Assembly: GCA_003021175.1 (NCBI GenBank)
Contig: PXQV01000014.1
Coordinates: forward strand, 1 to 64,000
DNA from: Halobacteriales archaeon QH_7_66_36
Lineage (GTDB): Archaea > Halobacteriota > Halobacteria > Halobacteriales > Haloarculaceae
Reading direction: 5' to 3'
Length of the DNA stretch: 64,000 bases
Notes under the pieces: generated by a model
Told to the model about the DNA's origin: nothing
Seen by the model: only the letters and a program-made list of their open reading frames with translations
Databases searched by the model: none
Program-made: the position numbers and the translations under genes
Shown: one piece after another, positions 54,572-63,059 of the stretch
Numbering within the stretch: position 1 is the first letter of the stretch
Layout of the letters: the number at the start of each line of letters is the position of its first letter

Positions 54572-54982
54572 TCAGTCCGAGTGTGGCGCGGGCGGTGTCG
54601 CGTCCACGCCCGGGAGATGGCCGGTCAGGTCGGTCCGAGAGAGCATCCCCGTCACCTGTCCGTCCGGTCCCGTTACCGGCAGATGGCCGAGATCCTCCTC
54701 GACCATCAGCGGCGCGACCGCCGTCAGCGACTCGACGGTCTCGACGGTCACCACGTCCTCGGTCATGTACGCCGCAACGGTCGCCGCCTCGGGCGCGTCG
54801 GCGACGACGCGCAGCGCGTCCGTCGAGGTGAAGATGCCCTGCGGTCGACACGCTTCGTCGATGACGAGGACGGATTCGATACGCCGGTCGACCATCGCCG
54901 CCGCCGCCTCCTCGACTGGCGTCTCCTCGTCCAGCGTGAGGACGGGTGTGGTCATCGCGTCCGCTACGGTCTGCTCGCTCAT
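54572..54982 (-). CDS. Two-CBS-domain protein
   Basis: 136 residues from ATG 54982 (MSEQTVADAMTTPVLTLDEE). Two tandem CBS motifs: VADAMTTPVLTLDEETPVEE ... IESVLVIDEACRPQGIFTST, and VAAYMTEDVVTVETVESLTA ... LGHLPVTGPDGQVTGMLSRT. CBS pairs bind adenine nucleotides and sense energy state. Encoded 5 bp upstream of the E1-alpha gene on the same strand, so a regulatory link to the 2-oxoacid dehydrogenase is plausible. That link is inference. Confidence 0.88.
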   Translation of the reverse strand: MSEQTVADAMTTPVLTLDEETPVEEAAAAMVDRRIESVLVIDEACRPQGIFTSTDALRVVADAPEAATVAAYMTEDVVTVETVESLTAVAPLMVEEDLGHLPVTGPDGQVTGMLSRTDLTGHLPGVDATPPAPHSD

Positions 54983-55356
54983 GCGTACCCTCTCCGGCGG
55001 AAAGTACATAATTGTCGTGTTACCAGAACGCGCTCAGCAAAATCGAGTCGCGTCCTCGCGAGTGAAGCGAATGATTTCCACAGACGCATCGACAATCTCT
55101 CGAGTCACCTCCTTCGATCTGAGACATATCTGGTCTTAGTATGGCGATTCACCAGCACTTCGAGAAACAAGGATTCGGAGGGCCGAACCGCTGAGAACGA
55201 TAACCGTTTTCGTCCGGCCCTCGCTACTCCGTGTGGGCCGATGATGAGTTCGTCTGACCGAGCCAGCCTCGACAGCTGGCGATGACGACCCCTATGAGTA
55301 CTGTCCTAGGCCCATTCCGACGCTGGTGTCGTCTCACACGTGCGTGCAGCGACGGC
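54983..55356. other. Intergenic stretch with only short candidate reading frames
   Basis: 374 bp. It holds the CBS/E1 promoter side and the 3' end of the Bat-type regulator. A plus-strand ATG at 55241 reads MMSSSDRASLDSWR and stops; a second ATG overlaps that stop (55282) and reads MTTPMSTVLGPFRRWCRLTR into the antisense of the next gene. Both follow a TATA-like GATAACCGTTTTCG at 55199. They could be short peptides or remnants; I do not call them genes. Confidence 0.35.
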
Positions 55357-57060
55357 TCACTTCGCCTCTCGTTCATCTTCGGCAGCGGTTCCAGAGGCGG
55401 TCTCGGCGCGCTCGTATGGGTCGTCGGAACTGTCCCCGAACATCGCGTCGAACACCTTCCGCTCGGCGGTGCGGAGGTGCTGCGTGAACGTCGAGGGTGT
55501 AATATCGAAGCTGTCCGCCAGATCCTGCGCGCTGCTCTCGCGGGGCCACCCGAAGTAGCCGCCAGAGTAGGCCGCCTCCAGCGCGTTCCGCTGTTTCTCC
55601 GTCAGCCGTTCTTCGACCGCAGACCGACCGGCCGAGACGCCGGCGTCCGTCTGCTGGACCTTGCGTTGCGCGATGATCGAGACGTCGGACGCGTGGTCCT
55701 GCACGCGTTCGATGAGTCGTCGCTTGTCGCGTCCCGGCGGGAACTCGACGACGAACCGAAACCGGCCGTCGATGATCGAAGCAGAGGTGACGCGGCCGCC
55801 GTGGGTCGCGGCCGCCTCGGCGAGTTCACCGACCGCCGGACTGGTGAGTTCGAACTCGACCGTCCGGTCCTCGGCAGAGAGGATGCGAACGTCGTCGGTG
55901 CCGTCGGCTCGTTCGGCCGCGTTACGGAAGGTCTCGGGGTCGATGCCCTCGCTCTCTCCGTAGGCGACCAGCGAGCCGTCGTTGCGGATGAGACTCTCGA
56001 ACTCGACGGCCGGTGTCTGGTTGGTCGGGAGCGCGATCAGGTCGTCGACGATGTCGTCGATGCCGAAGGTGAGTTCGAGCACCTGATCGCTCACCAGCGC
56101 GTCCTTGCGTTCGAGCGCCGCGAACGCGTGGCCGATGACGTCGCCCAGCCGGGAGAGAATCTCGATCTCCGGTGCCGAGAAGGCGTTCGGCGACGCGGCG
56201 TAGATGTTCAATACGCGGTAGAGGTGGCCCTCGTACGCGACCGGCACCGCCGCGCAGGAGTGGTAGTCGCGCTCGATTGCTTCCTCGCGCCACGGTTCGA
56301 ACGTCGAGTCGGACTGTACGTCCTGCATCACCTGCACCTCGTGGGTCCGGACCGCCCGACCACCCGGTCCCTGTCCGGTTTCCTCGTCGCCGACGGTCAC
56401 CTCTATCTCGTCGAGATAGCCGTCTTCGACGCCGGCCGCGACCTTGGGCGTGATGCGGCCACTGCTGTGATCGACGGCACCGATCCAAGCGAACCGGTAC
56501 GCGTCGGTGTCGGCGACCCGTTCACACACGGCGCGTTCGAGTTCCTGCTGTGTCGATGTCGTGATGACCGCGTGCGTGATCTCTTGCGTGATTCTGTTGA
56601 GGTTGTTGAGCGCCCGTAGCTGTTCGAGCTGTCGGACACGCTCGCGCTCCTGTCGGTTCCGGTCGATGGCGTGGTGGATCGAGCGCACCAGCAGTTCGCT
56701 GGACACCTCGCCCTTCACCAGATAATCCTGTGCGCCGCGCTGGACCGCTTCGGTGCCGACCGACTCGTCGCGCAGTCCCGTGAGGACGACGATGGGGACG
56801 TACTCCGTCGCTTCGACCACCGTTTCGAGCGTGTCGATGCCCGTGCTCTCCGGCAATCCGAGGTCGAGGAGGATCACGTCGATGTCCCCCTCGTCCGAGC
56901 GGTCGAGGCCGTCCGAGAGCCGCGACGCGTGGTGTAGCTGTTGGTCGTCGGTCGCGACCCGCTCCAGCAATCCTTCCGTCTGTCCGAGCATCTCCTCGAT
57001 CAGCCGTGCGTCACCGGGGTTGTCCTCGATCAGGAGGATGTCGAGCGCGTCGGCAGTCAT
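55357..57060 (-). CDS. Receiver-GAF-Bat helix-turn-helix regulator
   Basis: 567 residues. Response-regulator receiver at 1-125 (LDILLIEDNPGDARLIEEML, phospho-Asp in IDVILLDLGLPES, Lys in DYLVKGEV). GAF domain about 165-315 (VCERVADTDAYRFAWIGAVD, HSCAAVPVAYEGHLYRVLNI). Bacterio-opsin-activator (Bat) domain about 370-480, then a C-terminal HTH_10 (LTEKQRNALEAAYSGGYFGW, DLADSFDITPSTFTQHLRTA). A cytosolic signal-dependent transcription factor. Its ATG overlaps the stop of a shrunken response-regulator gene, so it is the last gene of a degenerate signalling operon. Confidence 0.88.
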   Translation of the reverse strand: MTADALDILLIEDNPGDARLIEEMLGQTEGLLERVATDDQQLHHASRLSDGLDRSDEGDIDVILLDLGLPESTGIDTLETVVEATEYVPIVVLTGLRDESVGTEAVQRGAQDYLVKGEVSSELLVRSIHHAIDRNRQERERVRQLEQLRALNNLNRITQEITHAVITTSTQQELERAVCERVADTDAYRFAWIGAVDHSSGRITPKVAAGVEDGYLDEIEVTVGDEETGQGPGGRAVRTHEVQVMQDVQSDSTFEPWREEAIERDYHSCAAVPVAYEGHLYRVLNIYAASPNAFSAPEIEILSRLGDVIGHAFAALERKDALVSDQVLELTFGIDDIVDDLIALPTNQTPAVEFESLIRNDGSLVAYGESEGIDPETFRNAAERADGTDDVRILSAEDRTVEFELTSPAVGELAEAAATHGGRVTSASIIDGRFRFVVEFPPGRDKRRLIERVQDHASDVSIIAQRKVQQTDAGVSAGRSAVEERLTEKQRNALEAAYSGGYFGWPRESSAQDLADSFDITPSTFTQHLRTAERKVFDAMFGDSSDDPYERAETASGTAAEDEREAK

Positions 57061-57269
57061 CGCTTCACCTCCTCCGGCGGGAGCCGGACCGCGTCGAGCC
57101 AGAACGACTTGAATCGCCTGACGGCCTCGATGAACTCGTCGGGATCGACCGGCTTCGTCAGATACGCGTTGGCGTCGAGCTTGAACGCCCCCTTCGTGAG
57201 CCGAACGTCGCCGGCGTTGTCGACGAGCAGGATGTCGACAAACTCACCGGCGGTAGGCGCGTCACTCAT
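57057..57269 (-). pseudogene. Response-regulator receiver with an internal in-frame deletion
   Basis: 70 residues from ATG 57269. Residues 11-30 are the first strand and helix of a receiver (VDILLVDNAGDVRLTKGAFK; full-length family VEDNPGDVRLT). Residues 31-70 are the receiver C-terminus (LDANAYLTKPVDPDEFIEAV ... FWLDAVRLPPEE). The intervening stretch of about 80 residues, including the phospho-accepting Asp strand, is missing. The join is between K30 and L31 (about 57179). One acidic residue of the metal site is also lost. It cannot be phosphorylated. The open frame and operon overlaps are preserved. Confidence 0.7.
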
Positions 57270-57546
57270 CTGTCTCACCCACCGCTGGCAGCGTGAAGCA
57301 ACCGACTGTCCAGCCGATGATCCGCGGATACGCAGACGGGTCGATCAACGCCCTTCGCAGTCGGTCGCCGCCGGCGAGAATGATGATGCCGGGCGCACCC
57401 AAAAGGAGAAACTGGACGACGGCCTCTCGGGCTAGATCGCCGTTCCGCAGGGTGAGCGCGGTCCAGCCAACCGCGAACAGCACGTGTGTGCCGCCAAACA
57501 GTCCGGCAGCGCCGACTGTCGAGACGGCACGTCGCCAGGAGGCCAT
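57262..57546 (-). pseudogene. Membrane histidine kinase with its catalytic core deleted
   Basis: 94 residues. Residues 1-82 are two to three membrane helices of the haloarchaeal sensor-kinase N-terminus (VGAAGLFGGTHVLFAVGWTA, AVVQFLLLGAPGIIILAGGD, SAYPRIIGWTVG). After Cys83 it jumps to FTLPAVGETDE, which looks like the last strand of a HATPase domain (TFxxTLP) at a kinase C-terminus. Sensor, HisKA and ATPase domains are absent. The stop overlaps the ATG of the shortened receiver gene. Alternatively it is simply a small membrane protein; the FTLP tail is the argument against that. Confidence 0.55.
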
Positions 57547-57715
57547 ACAGCCGGAAACGCTCTATCTGAAATTATAGTTTGGGGGTGTGAACTTTCCACG
57601 ACGCATCGCCGTCCGTCGGCAGCGGTACCGACGCGCCGTGACTCCCTGTCTGTCAAATCGGGCGAACGCCGCGCACCCCCACCTACTTTTAACTAACCGT
57701 TTCCAATTTTGGATA

Positions 57716-58948
57716 ATGACCGAGCGTCCGATACCGAAAGGCGTGAGCCTCGACACGCTACAGGATATCGTCGCTGGCTGGGCGACCGTCGGGGCGGCCG
57801 ACGAGCCACAGTACACCTCCGACGTGGCGGAGGCGACGGGCATCTCGGATGCTGTCGGCCGACAGACGCGGTTTCTCGAAGCAGTCGATATCCTCGAATC
57901 CGAGGGCCAGCACCACGTGCTCACCGAGACGGGTGCCCCGTTCGCGCAGGCACTCGACTCGGGGGCGACGGACGAGGCGCGCGAACACGCCACCGACCTG
58001 CTCGCGGACTGGACAGTCACCGACGAACTGTACGGACTCCTCCGCAGGAACCGCATCGAGCGGGAGCAGCTCGAACGACATCTCGCTGCGATAACCGACC
58101 ACGACCACACGAACGGCCGCGTCTCGTCGGGTGTCGGGACGCTGCTGGACCTGTACGAGTGGGCGGGCCTGCTCGGACGCGACGACGAGGACCGGTATCG
58201 CATCCCCGAAGCGAGGACGGAACCCGCAGACGAGGTGGCAGAACTCCGCCGCGAACTCGACGCGATGCGAGCCGACCTCTCTGACGAGATAGCGACGGTG
58301 CGAGACGAGACACGGGAGACGAGCGAGCAGGTCCAGCGCGCGCTCGAACGGTCCGTCGCGGCCGCCAACGAGGACATCGACGCGACGGTAGACGAGGCCG
58401 CCAGAGGGCTGGTTCGAGCAATCGTGGCCGCCGAGTCCGGGGTCGAGCAGGCACTCGAAAGCCGACCGACCGACGACTCCTCGGAGGAGCAAGCCGGTGA
58501 GGGTGCAGACACGGGGGCCGAGGCTCTAACCGCGGAGCCGGAGTCGGGCGAGGCGGTCGAAGATGTCGACACGGACGGCGGATCGAGTCTCGATCTCCTG
58601 TCGGGCGAGACGGGCACCGTCACTGTCGACCGCGACACCGACACGGTCAGGATCGAAGCCGACGGCTCGACGTTCGAACTCTCCCCGTCCGGCGTCGAGG
58701 CAATCGACACCGGAGAAGCAGATACAGCGGAGGAATCGACCGGCGAAGCCGACGGTTGTGAATCTGACGAGGGTAGCAAGCCACCAGCCGATGCGGCGGC
58801 TGGTCGCCCGTCGACGGGTCGCGCCGGCGAGGACGCGATCGCACTCTCGCTCGACCTCGCGCTCGACACCGACACCGACGACGTGGAGGAACTCGTCAGA
58901 GGGCTTCGACGAGCGCTGGTCGACGAGATGCTCAGCGATGAGGACTGA
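57716..58948 (+). CDS. Haloarchaeal protein of unknown function with HTH-like N-terminus
   Basis: 410 residues from ATG 57716 (MTERPIPKGVSLDTLQDIVA). The promoter CTACTTTTAACTAACC is about 30 bp upstream. Residues 10-165 resemble a two-part winged-helix region (YTSDVAEATGISDAVGRQTR, FLEAVDILESEGQHHVLTET, LLDLYEWAGLLGRDDEDRYR). Residues 170-245 are a coiled coil (ELRRELDAMRADLSDEIATV, RETSEQVQRALERSVAAANE). The rest is acidic disordered sequence with a short beta motif (TGTVTVDRDTDTVRIEADGS) and a C-terminal helix. No family recognised. It may act as a DNA-binding scaffold; position opposite the degenerate kinase operon is noted without further claim. Confidence 0.6.
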   Translation: MTERPIPKGVSLDTLQDIVAGWATVGAADEPQYTSDVAEATGISDAVGRQTRFLEAVDILESEGQHHVLTETGAPFAQALDSGATDEAREHATDLLADWTVTDELYGLLRRNRIEREQLERHLAAITDHDHTNGRVSSGVGTLLDLYEWAGLLGRDDEDRYRIPEARTEPADEVAELRRELDAMRADLSDEIATVRDETRETSEQVQRALERSVAAANEDIDATVDEAARGLVRAIVAAESGVEQALESRPTDDSSEEQAGEGADTGAEALTAEPESGEAVEDVDTDGGSSLDLLSGETGTVTVDRDTDTVRIEADGSTFELSPSGVEAIDTGEADTAEESTGEADGCESDEGSKPPADAAAGRPSTGRAGEDAIALSLDLALDTDTDDVEELVRGLRRALVDEMLSDED

Positions 58949-58983
58949 CGCGGAGGAAAGCGGGGTGTCGAGGTTAGCGCGCC

Positions 58984-59715
58984 TCAGTTCGACGTCGAGT
59001 CGTCGGAGTCCGGCCGATCCGGAGCGTCTGGCTCGTCAGGCGCGTCCGGTTCGTCGGGCGCGTCCGGTTCGTCGGGCGCGTTCGCGTCGTCAGAGTCTGA
59101 ATCCGAGTCCGAGTCTGAGTCTGAGTCGTCGTCGGAGTTGGAATCGTCGTCTGAGTCGTCCCCATCAGAGTCGTCCTCGTCGTCGCCGATGACGTACGTC
59201 GCGGTCGTCGGATCGTCCGTGCTCTGGACGTTGATCGCGATTTCGACCTCGTGTTCGCCGGTCGTCGTCGGGTTCTCGGCGGAACCGTAGCTGACCCGCA
59301 GGACATCACCCTGATTCAGGGTGTAACTGCCGCCGAAACCTATCGTCAGGGTTTCGCCGTTGTTCGTCTCGGTGACGCTGCTGAGGTCGTCGGAAACGTC
59401 AACCGTGGTCCCGTTCGAGCGAACGATCTCCGCGGTGAGGACGTCCGACTGGTCGACGTTGCTGACCGTTCCGTCGAAGTCGCCCTCGACGCTGTAGTCG
59501 ATTCGGATGCTGTTCAACGAATCCCTGTCGTCTGCGGCCTCAACGGTGCCGGTTGTCGTGTGGACTGCCGTCGCGCCCGGGGCCGAGGAATCGGCGCTGA
59601 TGGACGCCTCCGCCGCCGCGCCGGCCGTCCCGACGAAGACAACCCCACCGACGGCCGCCAGCACCGTCAGTGCCGACAGTACGATCGCGTTGAGTGCGGT
59701 GTTTCGATGTGCCAT
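58984..59715 (-). CDS. Exported protein with Ser-Asp and DAPDEP repeats
   Basis: 243 residues from ATG 59715. Signal peptide MAHRNTALNAIVLSALTVLA ... VGTAGAAAEA. The mature region 40-175 is all-beta with NGTT and NNGET glycosylation-like sites (SIRIDYSVEGDFDGTVSNVD, LTIGFGGSYTLNQGDVLRVS). Residues 177-243 are an extreme acidic tail: alternating D/S (SDSDSDSDSD) then DAPDEP repeated three times and PDRPDSDDSTSN. No lipobox or C-terminal anchor. Probably a secreted or surface-associated protein; the tail may be a flexible spacer that binds cations. Function unknown. Confidence 0.7.
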   Translation of the reverse strand: MAHRNTALNAIVLSALTVLAAVGGVVFVGTAGAAAEASISADSSAPGATAVHTTTGTVEAADDRDSLNSIRIDYSVEGDFDGTVSNVDQSDVLTAEIVRSNGTTVDVSDDLSSVTETNNGETLTIGFGGSYTLNQGDVLRVSYGSAENPTTTGEHEVEIAINVQSTDDPTTATYVIGDDEDDSDGDDSDDDSNSDDDSDSDSDSDSDSDDANAPDEPDAPDEPDAPDEPDAPDRPDSDDSTSN

Positions 59716-60044
59716 GGTACTACTCTCGTGTCTCGGTATTATTTCAGAACCAATAGCAATAAAGATAGGCGGTGGTAGCGAGCACTCATCGCGAGGAACT
59801 TCGGTGAAACACGCAGTCCGGGGCGACAGTCGGCTAAATTGGTGGTCGAGGTGAACGACGCCGGTCGTCACCGGCACTCTCGAATCACGAATAACTGTGG
59901 ATGCCACAGTCTCATCTGGACACAGCGACCAACCGGTCGGCGTTAATCCGCAGAAGGCCGGATACCGCGTGCAAGCATCCAATAGACGGCCAGAATACGG
60001 CACATCTGTTTAGTAAATTTGGCTCAGATTGTAGCTTCGGAACC
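59716..60044. other. Intergenic region upstream of the cold-shock gene
   Basis: About 330 bp, AT-richer than average. It contains the divergent 5' regions of the acidic exported protein and the cspA gene. A TATA-like TATTTCAGAACC lies near 59738 for the minus-strand gene. No reading frame is convincing, and no repeat matching the modular family was seen. Confidence 0.4.
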
Positions 60045-60051
60045 CTTATAC
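60045..60051 (+). promoter_or_regulatory. TATA box of the cold-shock protein gene
   Basis: GGAACCCTTATACGTG; the CTTATAC core is 27-33 bp before ATG 60078, the standard geometry of a leaderless haloarchaeal promoter. Confidence 0.6.
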
Positions 60052-60077
60052 GTGTACTCACCCTCCGTATAATTGCA

Positions 60078-60272
60078 ATGGCAAACGGCACGGTTGACTT
60101 CTTCAACGACACTGGCGGCTACGGTTTCATCGCGACTGACGACTCTGACGACGACGTGTTCTTCCACATGGAAGATGTCGGCGGCCCGGACCTCGAGGAG
60201 GGGACCGACGTCGAGTTCGATATCGAGCAGGCGGACAAGGGTCCGCGCGCGACGAATCTCACCCGCGAATAA
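60078..60272 (+). CDS. cspA: Cold-shock domain protein
   Basis: 64 residues from ATG 60078 (MANGTVDFFNDTGGYGFIAT). RNP1-like GGYGFIAT and RNP2-like DVFFHMEDV, ending DIEQADKGPRATNLTRE. A full-length single cold-shock domain adapted to high salt (pI strongly acidic). Binds single-stranded nucleic acid as an RNA chaperone. Longer upstream frames are not conserved. Confidence 0.93.
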   Translation: MANGTVDFFNDTGGYGFIATDDSDDDVFFHMEDVGGPDLEEGTDVEFDIEQADKGPRATNLTRE

Positions 60273-60438
60273 CTGACTCGTTGTCGCCACGCGGCGACAT
60301 CGCACTCACCGTTCTTTCGAACACATCGGTCCAGAGCGACCGCGCCGACCCGGCGCGGCCACCGCTGGTCTGTCCTCACAAAGAGCCGAAGAGAGTGAAA
60401 CGACCGACGTAGGAGGACTGACGGACCGCCGGACGTGG

Positions 60439-61086
60439 TTAGTGGCCGCCGATGACCGCACCCAGATCCTCGTGTGAGAGGTCGTCGACCGTGTCCACGA
60501 GGTCCGTGTTGAGGTCGTCGTACTCGCGCCGTAGCTCCTCGTACGCTTCCGACGACTCCAGTTCGGCGTCGGTCATGTACTTCTCCAGCAGCGCGATCTT
60601 CCGCGCGACGACGAACTGTCGTTCACGCGGGTGCCGAACTCCGCCCGCTGGACCAGCCGAGCGACGAAGTCACGGAGCGTCTCGGCGTCGACCGGCTTAC
60701 ACAGATACTCGTCGAAGCCGAGATTTACCAAGCGGTTCGAGGCGAATGCCAAGGGGCTTGCCCCCGAGGCACTTCACTACGTCGTCTGTTGGTTCGACGG
60801 CAGTGACCATCGCGATGCGCACGTCCGTCTCGGAGCTACGCATCTCGGCGAGGACATCGTCGCCCGATGCGTCGGGCATGCGCCGGTCGAGGAGGACGAC
60901 GTCGATCGAGTCGTCGAACACGTCGAGTGCCTCCGTTGCGTTACGAGCAGTCACTACCCGGTGTGCTTTCGAGAGCCATCCCCCGTACAGCTCTCTGAGT
61001 CGCTCCTTGTCCTCGACGAGGAGCACGGTCGGCTTATCGCCGGACTCTACCCTCGCTGCATCCCCCCGTGTGATTTCCCCGCACAT
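60439..61086 (-). pseudogene. HalX-type response regulator with frameshifts
   Basis: From ATG 61086 the receiver reads normally: KPTVLLVEDKERLRELYGGW, phospho-Asp in DVVLLDRRMPDASGDDVLAE and RIAMVTAVEPTDDVV. About 60 bases of unrelated-looking sequence follow. A shifted frame then resumes at GFDEYLCKPVDAETLRDFVA (conserved Lys). A second shift near 60625 resumes the HalX helix QFVVARKIALLEKYMTDAEL and ELRREYDDLNTDLVDTVDDL to TAA 60439. As written the product would end at 60697 after about 129 residues, without the HalX domain. It is either a pseudogene or contains base errors. Confidence 0.65.
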
Positions 61087-61191
61087 TCCACCCGATCGAA
61101 CGAGCGGGGATCGGATAAACCATCGATCGTGTTTTCGCCTGCTGAAAGCACCGGACGGGCGACGTATTAGGCTCGCGCTCTTGGACTCGAT

Positions 61192-61650
61192 ATGGATCTT
61201 GACCGGTTCGCTGCAGACACACCGGACGACGACGCCCGTGGCGATGCGCGCGTCTGTGTCGTCGCGACGCAGTCAGACACGTTCGACCGATGTCGCGACG
61301 GCTTCTATCCTGCGCCTCGCTCCTACGAGCGCACCCGACGTGAGTTCGAGTACATGGCGTTTTACCGAACTGCGCCCGTCTCTGCCGTCACCCACTACGC
61401 GCCGGTGACCGACCGCGTCGAACAGGTGCGCGGCGACCCCGGGCCGATGGCCGAGGCCGACTGGGAGGCGCTCATCGACCCGTTCTCGACGGAATCCGTC
61501 GTGCTCGTCTTCGAGTTGGGCGACCTCGTGCCGCTGGACCGACCAGTGGCGAACGACCAAAACGGCGTCCGGGGCGCGTGGTACTGTGCCGTCGACGACG
61601 TGCGTGCGGCCGAGACACTCTCGGAGCTGGCCGACCGCTCGGAGGACTAG
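61192..61650 (+). CDS. Conserved haloarchaeal protein of unknown function
   Basis: 152 residues, MDLDRFAADTPDDDARGDAR. The central block YERTRREFEYMAFYRTAPVS / AVTHYAPVTDRVEQV is a motif I know from several haloarchaeal hypothetical proteins, often linked to nucleic-acid enzymes, but no activity is established. The end is ESVVLVFELGDLVPLDRPVA ... WYCAVDDVRAAETLSEL. Cytosolic. Convergent with the thioesterase gene, only 9 bp apart. Confidence 0.65.
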   Translation: MDLDRFAADTPDDDARGDARVCVVATQSDTFDRCRDGFYPAPRSYERTRREFEYMAFYRTAPVSAVTHYAPVTDRVEQVRGDPGPMAEADWEALIDPFSTESVVLVFELGDLVPLDRPVANDQNGVRGAWYCAVDDVRAAETLSELADRSED

Positions 61651-61659
61651 CTGGCCGAC

Positions 61660-62094
61660 CTACTCCGCGGCTATGCCGGCATCGCGTAGCTCTCGGTCCC
61701 GATCGCTCTCGACGGTCACCTCCGGGACGGACACCGGGTCGCCGTCGGCGTCGACGGCGACGAAGACGAACCGCGATTCGCAGGTGCGCTCGCGCTCGCC
61801 CGTCCGGGGATTCTCCCGGTCGACGGTCACCCGGACGCGGACGCTCGTCTCGCCGGCGTCGTACACCCACGACTCGACGACGGCCGTCTCGCCTCGGGGG
61901 ACCGGGCGCGTGAAGTCGAGGCCGTCGACGCGGGCCGTCACGCACGTCTCGCCGGCGAAGCGCATCGCCGACAGCGCCCCCACCTCGTCCATGAGTTTCA
62001 TGACGATGCCACCGTGCGCGGTGTCGTAGTTGTTCGTCATGTCCGGCTGTATCTGGTCGCGGTTCTCGATGTAGGTGCAGGTCGGCGTCGGCAT
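61660..62094 (-). CDS. Hotdog-fold acyl-CoA thioesterase (YciA-like)
   Basis: 144 residues. Hotdog domain with NNYDTAHGGIVMKLMDEVGA (catalytic Asp in the MDEVG helix), CVTARVDGLDFTRPVPRGET and VVESWVYDAGETSVRVRVTV. Matches the YciA/BACH acyl-CoA hydrolase pattern. Hydrolyses acyl-CoA to free acid and CoA in the cytosol. Lies 23 bp downstream of the zinc-ribbon protein gene, so the two may be co-transcribed. Confidence 0.88.
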   Translation of the reverse strand: MPTPTCTYIENRDQIQPDMTNNYDTAHGGIVMKLMDEVGALSAMRFAGETCVTARVDGLDFTRPVPRGETAVVESWVYDAGETSVRVRVTVDRENPRTGERERTCESRFVFVAVDADGDPVSVPEVTVESDRDRELRDAGIAAE

Positions 62095-62117
62095 ACCGTC
62101 GCTACGGAGACTGGCCT

Positions 62118-62849
62118 TTAGACCCGCTCGGTTGCCGCGTCACACCGGAGACACAGCACCGTGTCCGCGACGTGATTGATGTCGTTCGCGCCACACTCCG
62201 GACACCGATACGAGTCGTTGCCGTACTCCGTCGATCCCCGCGGCGCGTGGAGGTGGCCCTCGCGCTCGCGGGCGTCGAGAAACGCCGGCAACCGCGCCCG
62301 AGCGAAGCGGACCCGACGCGTGAGCGCGTTCGACCCGTCGCCGTGGATGTTGTCCCACGCGGCGTCGTCCGGCCGCGACAGCTGCGTCAGCAGATCCGTC
62401 CCGGCCTGTAACAGGGGTCGAGTCGTCGCCGTCGCCGGGTCGTCTGGATCGGCGTCCTCGTAGGCGGCCGCGGCGCGGTCGTACGCCTCCTCGGCACCGT
62501 CGCTGTCCGCGAGCGTCCGACAGTGGCCCACCCACTCGTGACAGGCCGCGGCGTCGACGCCGTCCACGCGACGGCGGTAGTCGGTCGCGACGAGGACGCC
62601 CTGCAGGCCACGGTTGCGCGCGCCGGCGTCGTCGCCGGCCAACCGCGCACAGACGCCCGCGAGCACCAGATAGCGGAGGCCGTCGCCGACGCTCGTCCGG
62701 TCGTCGGTCAGCGCGCGCTCGAACCCCTCGTAGCCCGCGAGCGTTCCGTAGGCTCCCATCGTGTACGCGTCGGTCGCCTCGCGCCACCGCTCCGGGCCGA
62801 GCAGTCGCACCGCGCGGTCCGCGTGGTCGATATCGTCGGTCACGACCAT
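62118..62849 (-). CDS. Helical repeat protein with C-terminal zinc ribbon
   Basis: 243 residues, MVVTDDIDHADRAVRLLGPE. The first 190 residues are helical with TPR-like spacing (LAGVCARLAGDDAGARNRGL, EEAYDRAAAAYEDADPDDPA). The last 45 residues form a zinc ribbon: YRCPECGANDINHVADTVLC and LRCDAAT. No known family recognised. It is upstream of the thioesterase on the same strand. Confidence 0.6.
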   Translation of the reverse strand: MVVTDDIDHADRAVRLLGPERWREATDAYTMGAYGTLAGYEGFERALTDDRTSVGDGLRYLVLAGVCARLAGDDAGARNRGLQGVLVATDYRRRVDGVDAAACHEWVGHCRTLADSDGAEEAYDRAAAAYEDADPDDPATATTRPLLQAGTDLLTQLSRPDDAAWDNIHGDGSNALTRRVRFARARLPAFLDAREREGHLHAPRGSTEYGNDSYRCPECGANDINHVADTVLCLRCDAATERV

Positions 62850-63059
62850 GTTATGAGACGCCCGGACGGACGGGTTCCGGTCGCGGCCACGCCCGCCGGT
62901 TCACTCGCCTCGCAGCGTCGGTCGGCTGTTGCCGTCGCGTACCACCTTCCGGTCGCCTCTTCCAATCGCGGGGTCGACTATCCACCTAAACCGCAAGACA
63001 GCGGCCGATTAACTTAGCGTACCAAACGGCCTTTTCCGGTGTCCCTCGTCTGGGGAGAT

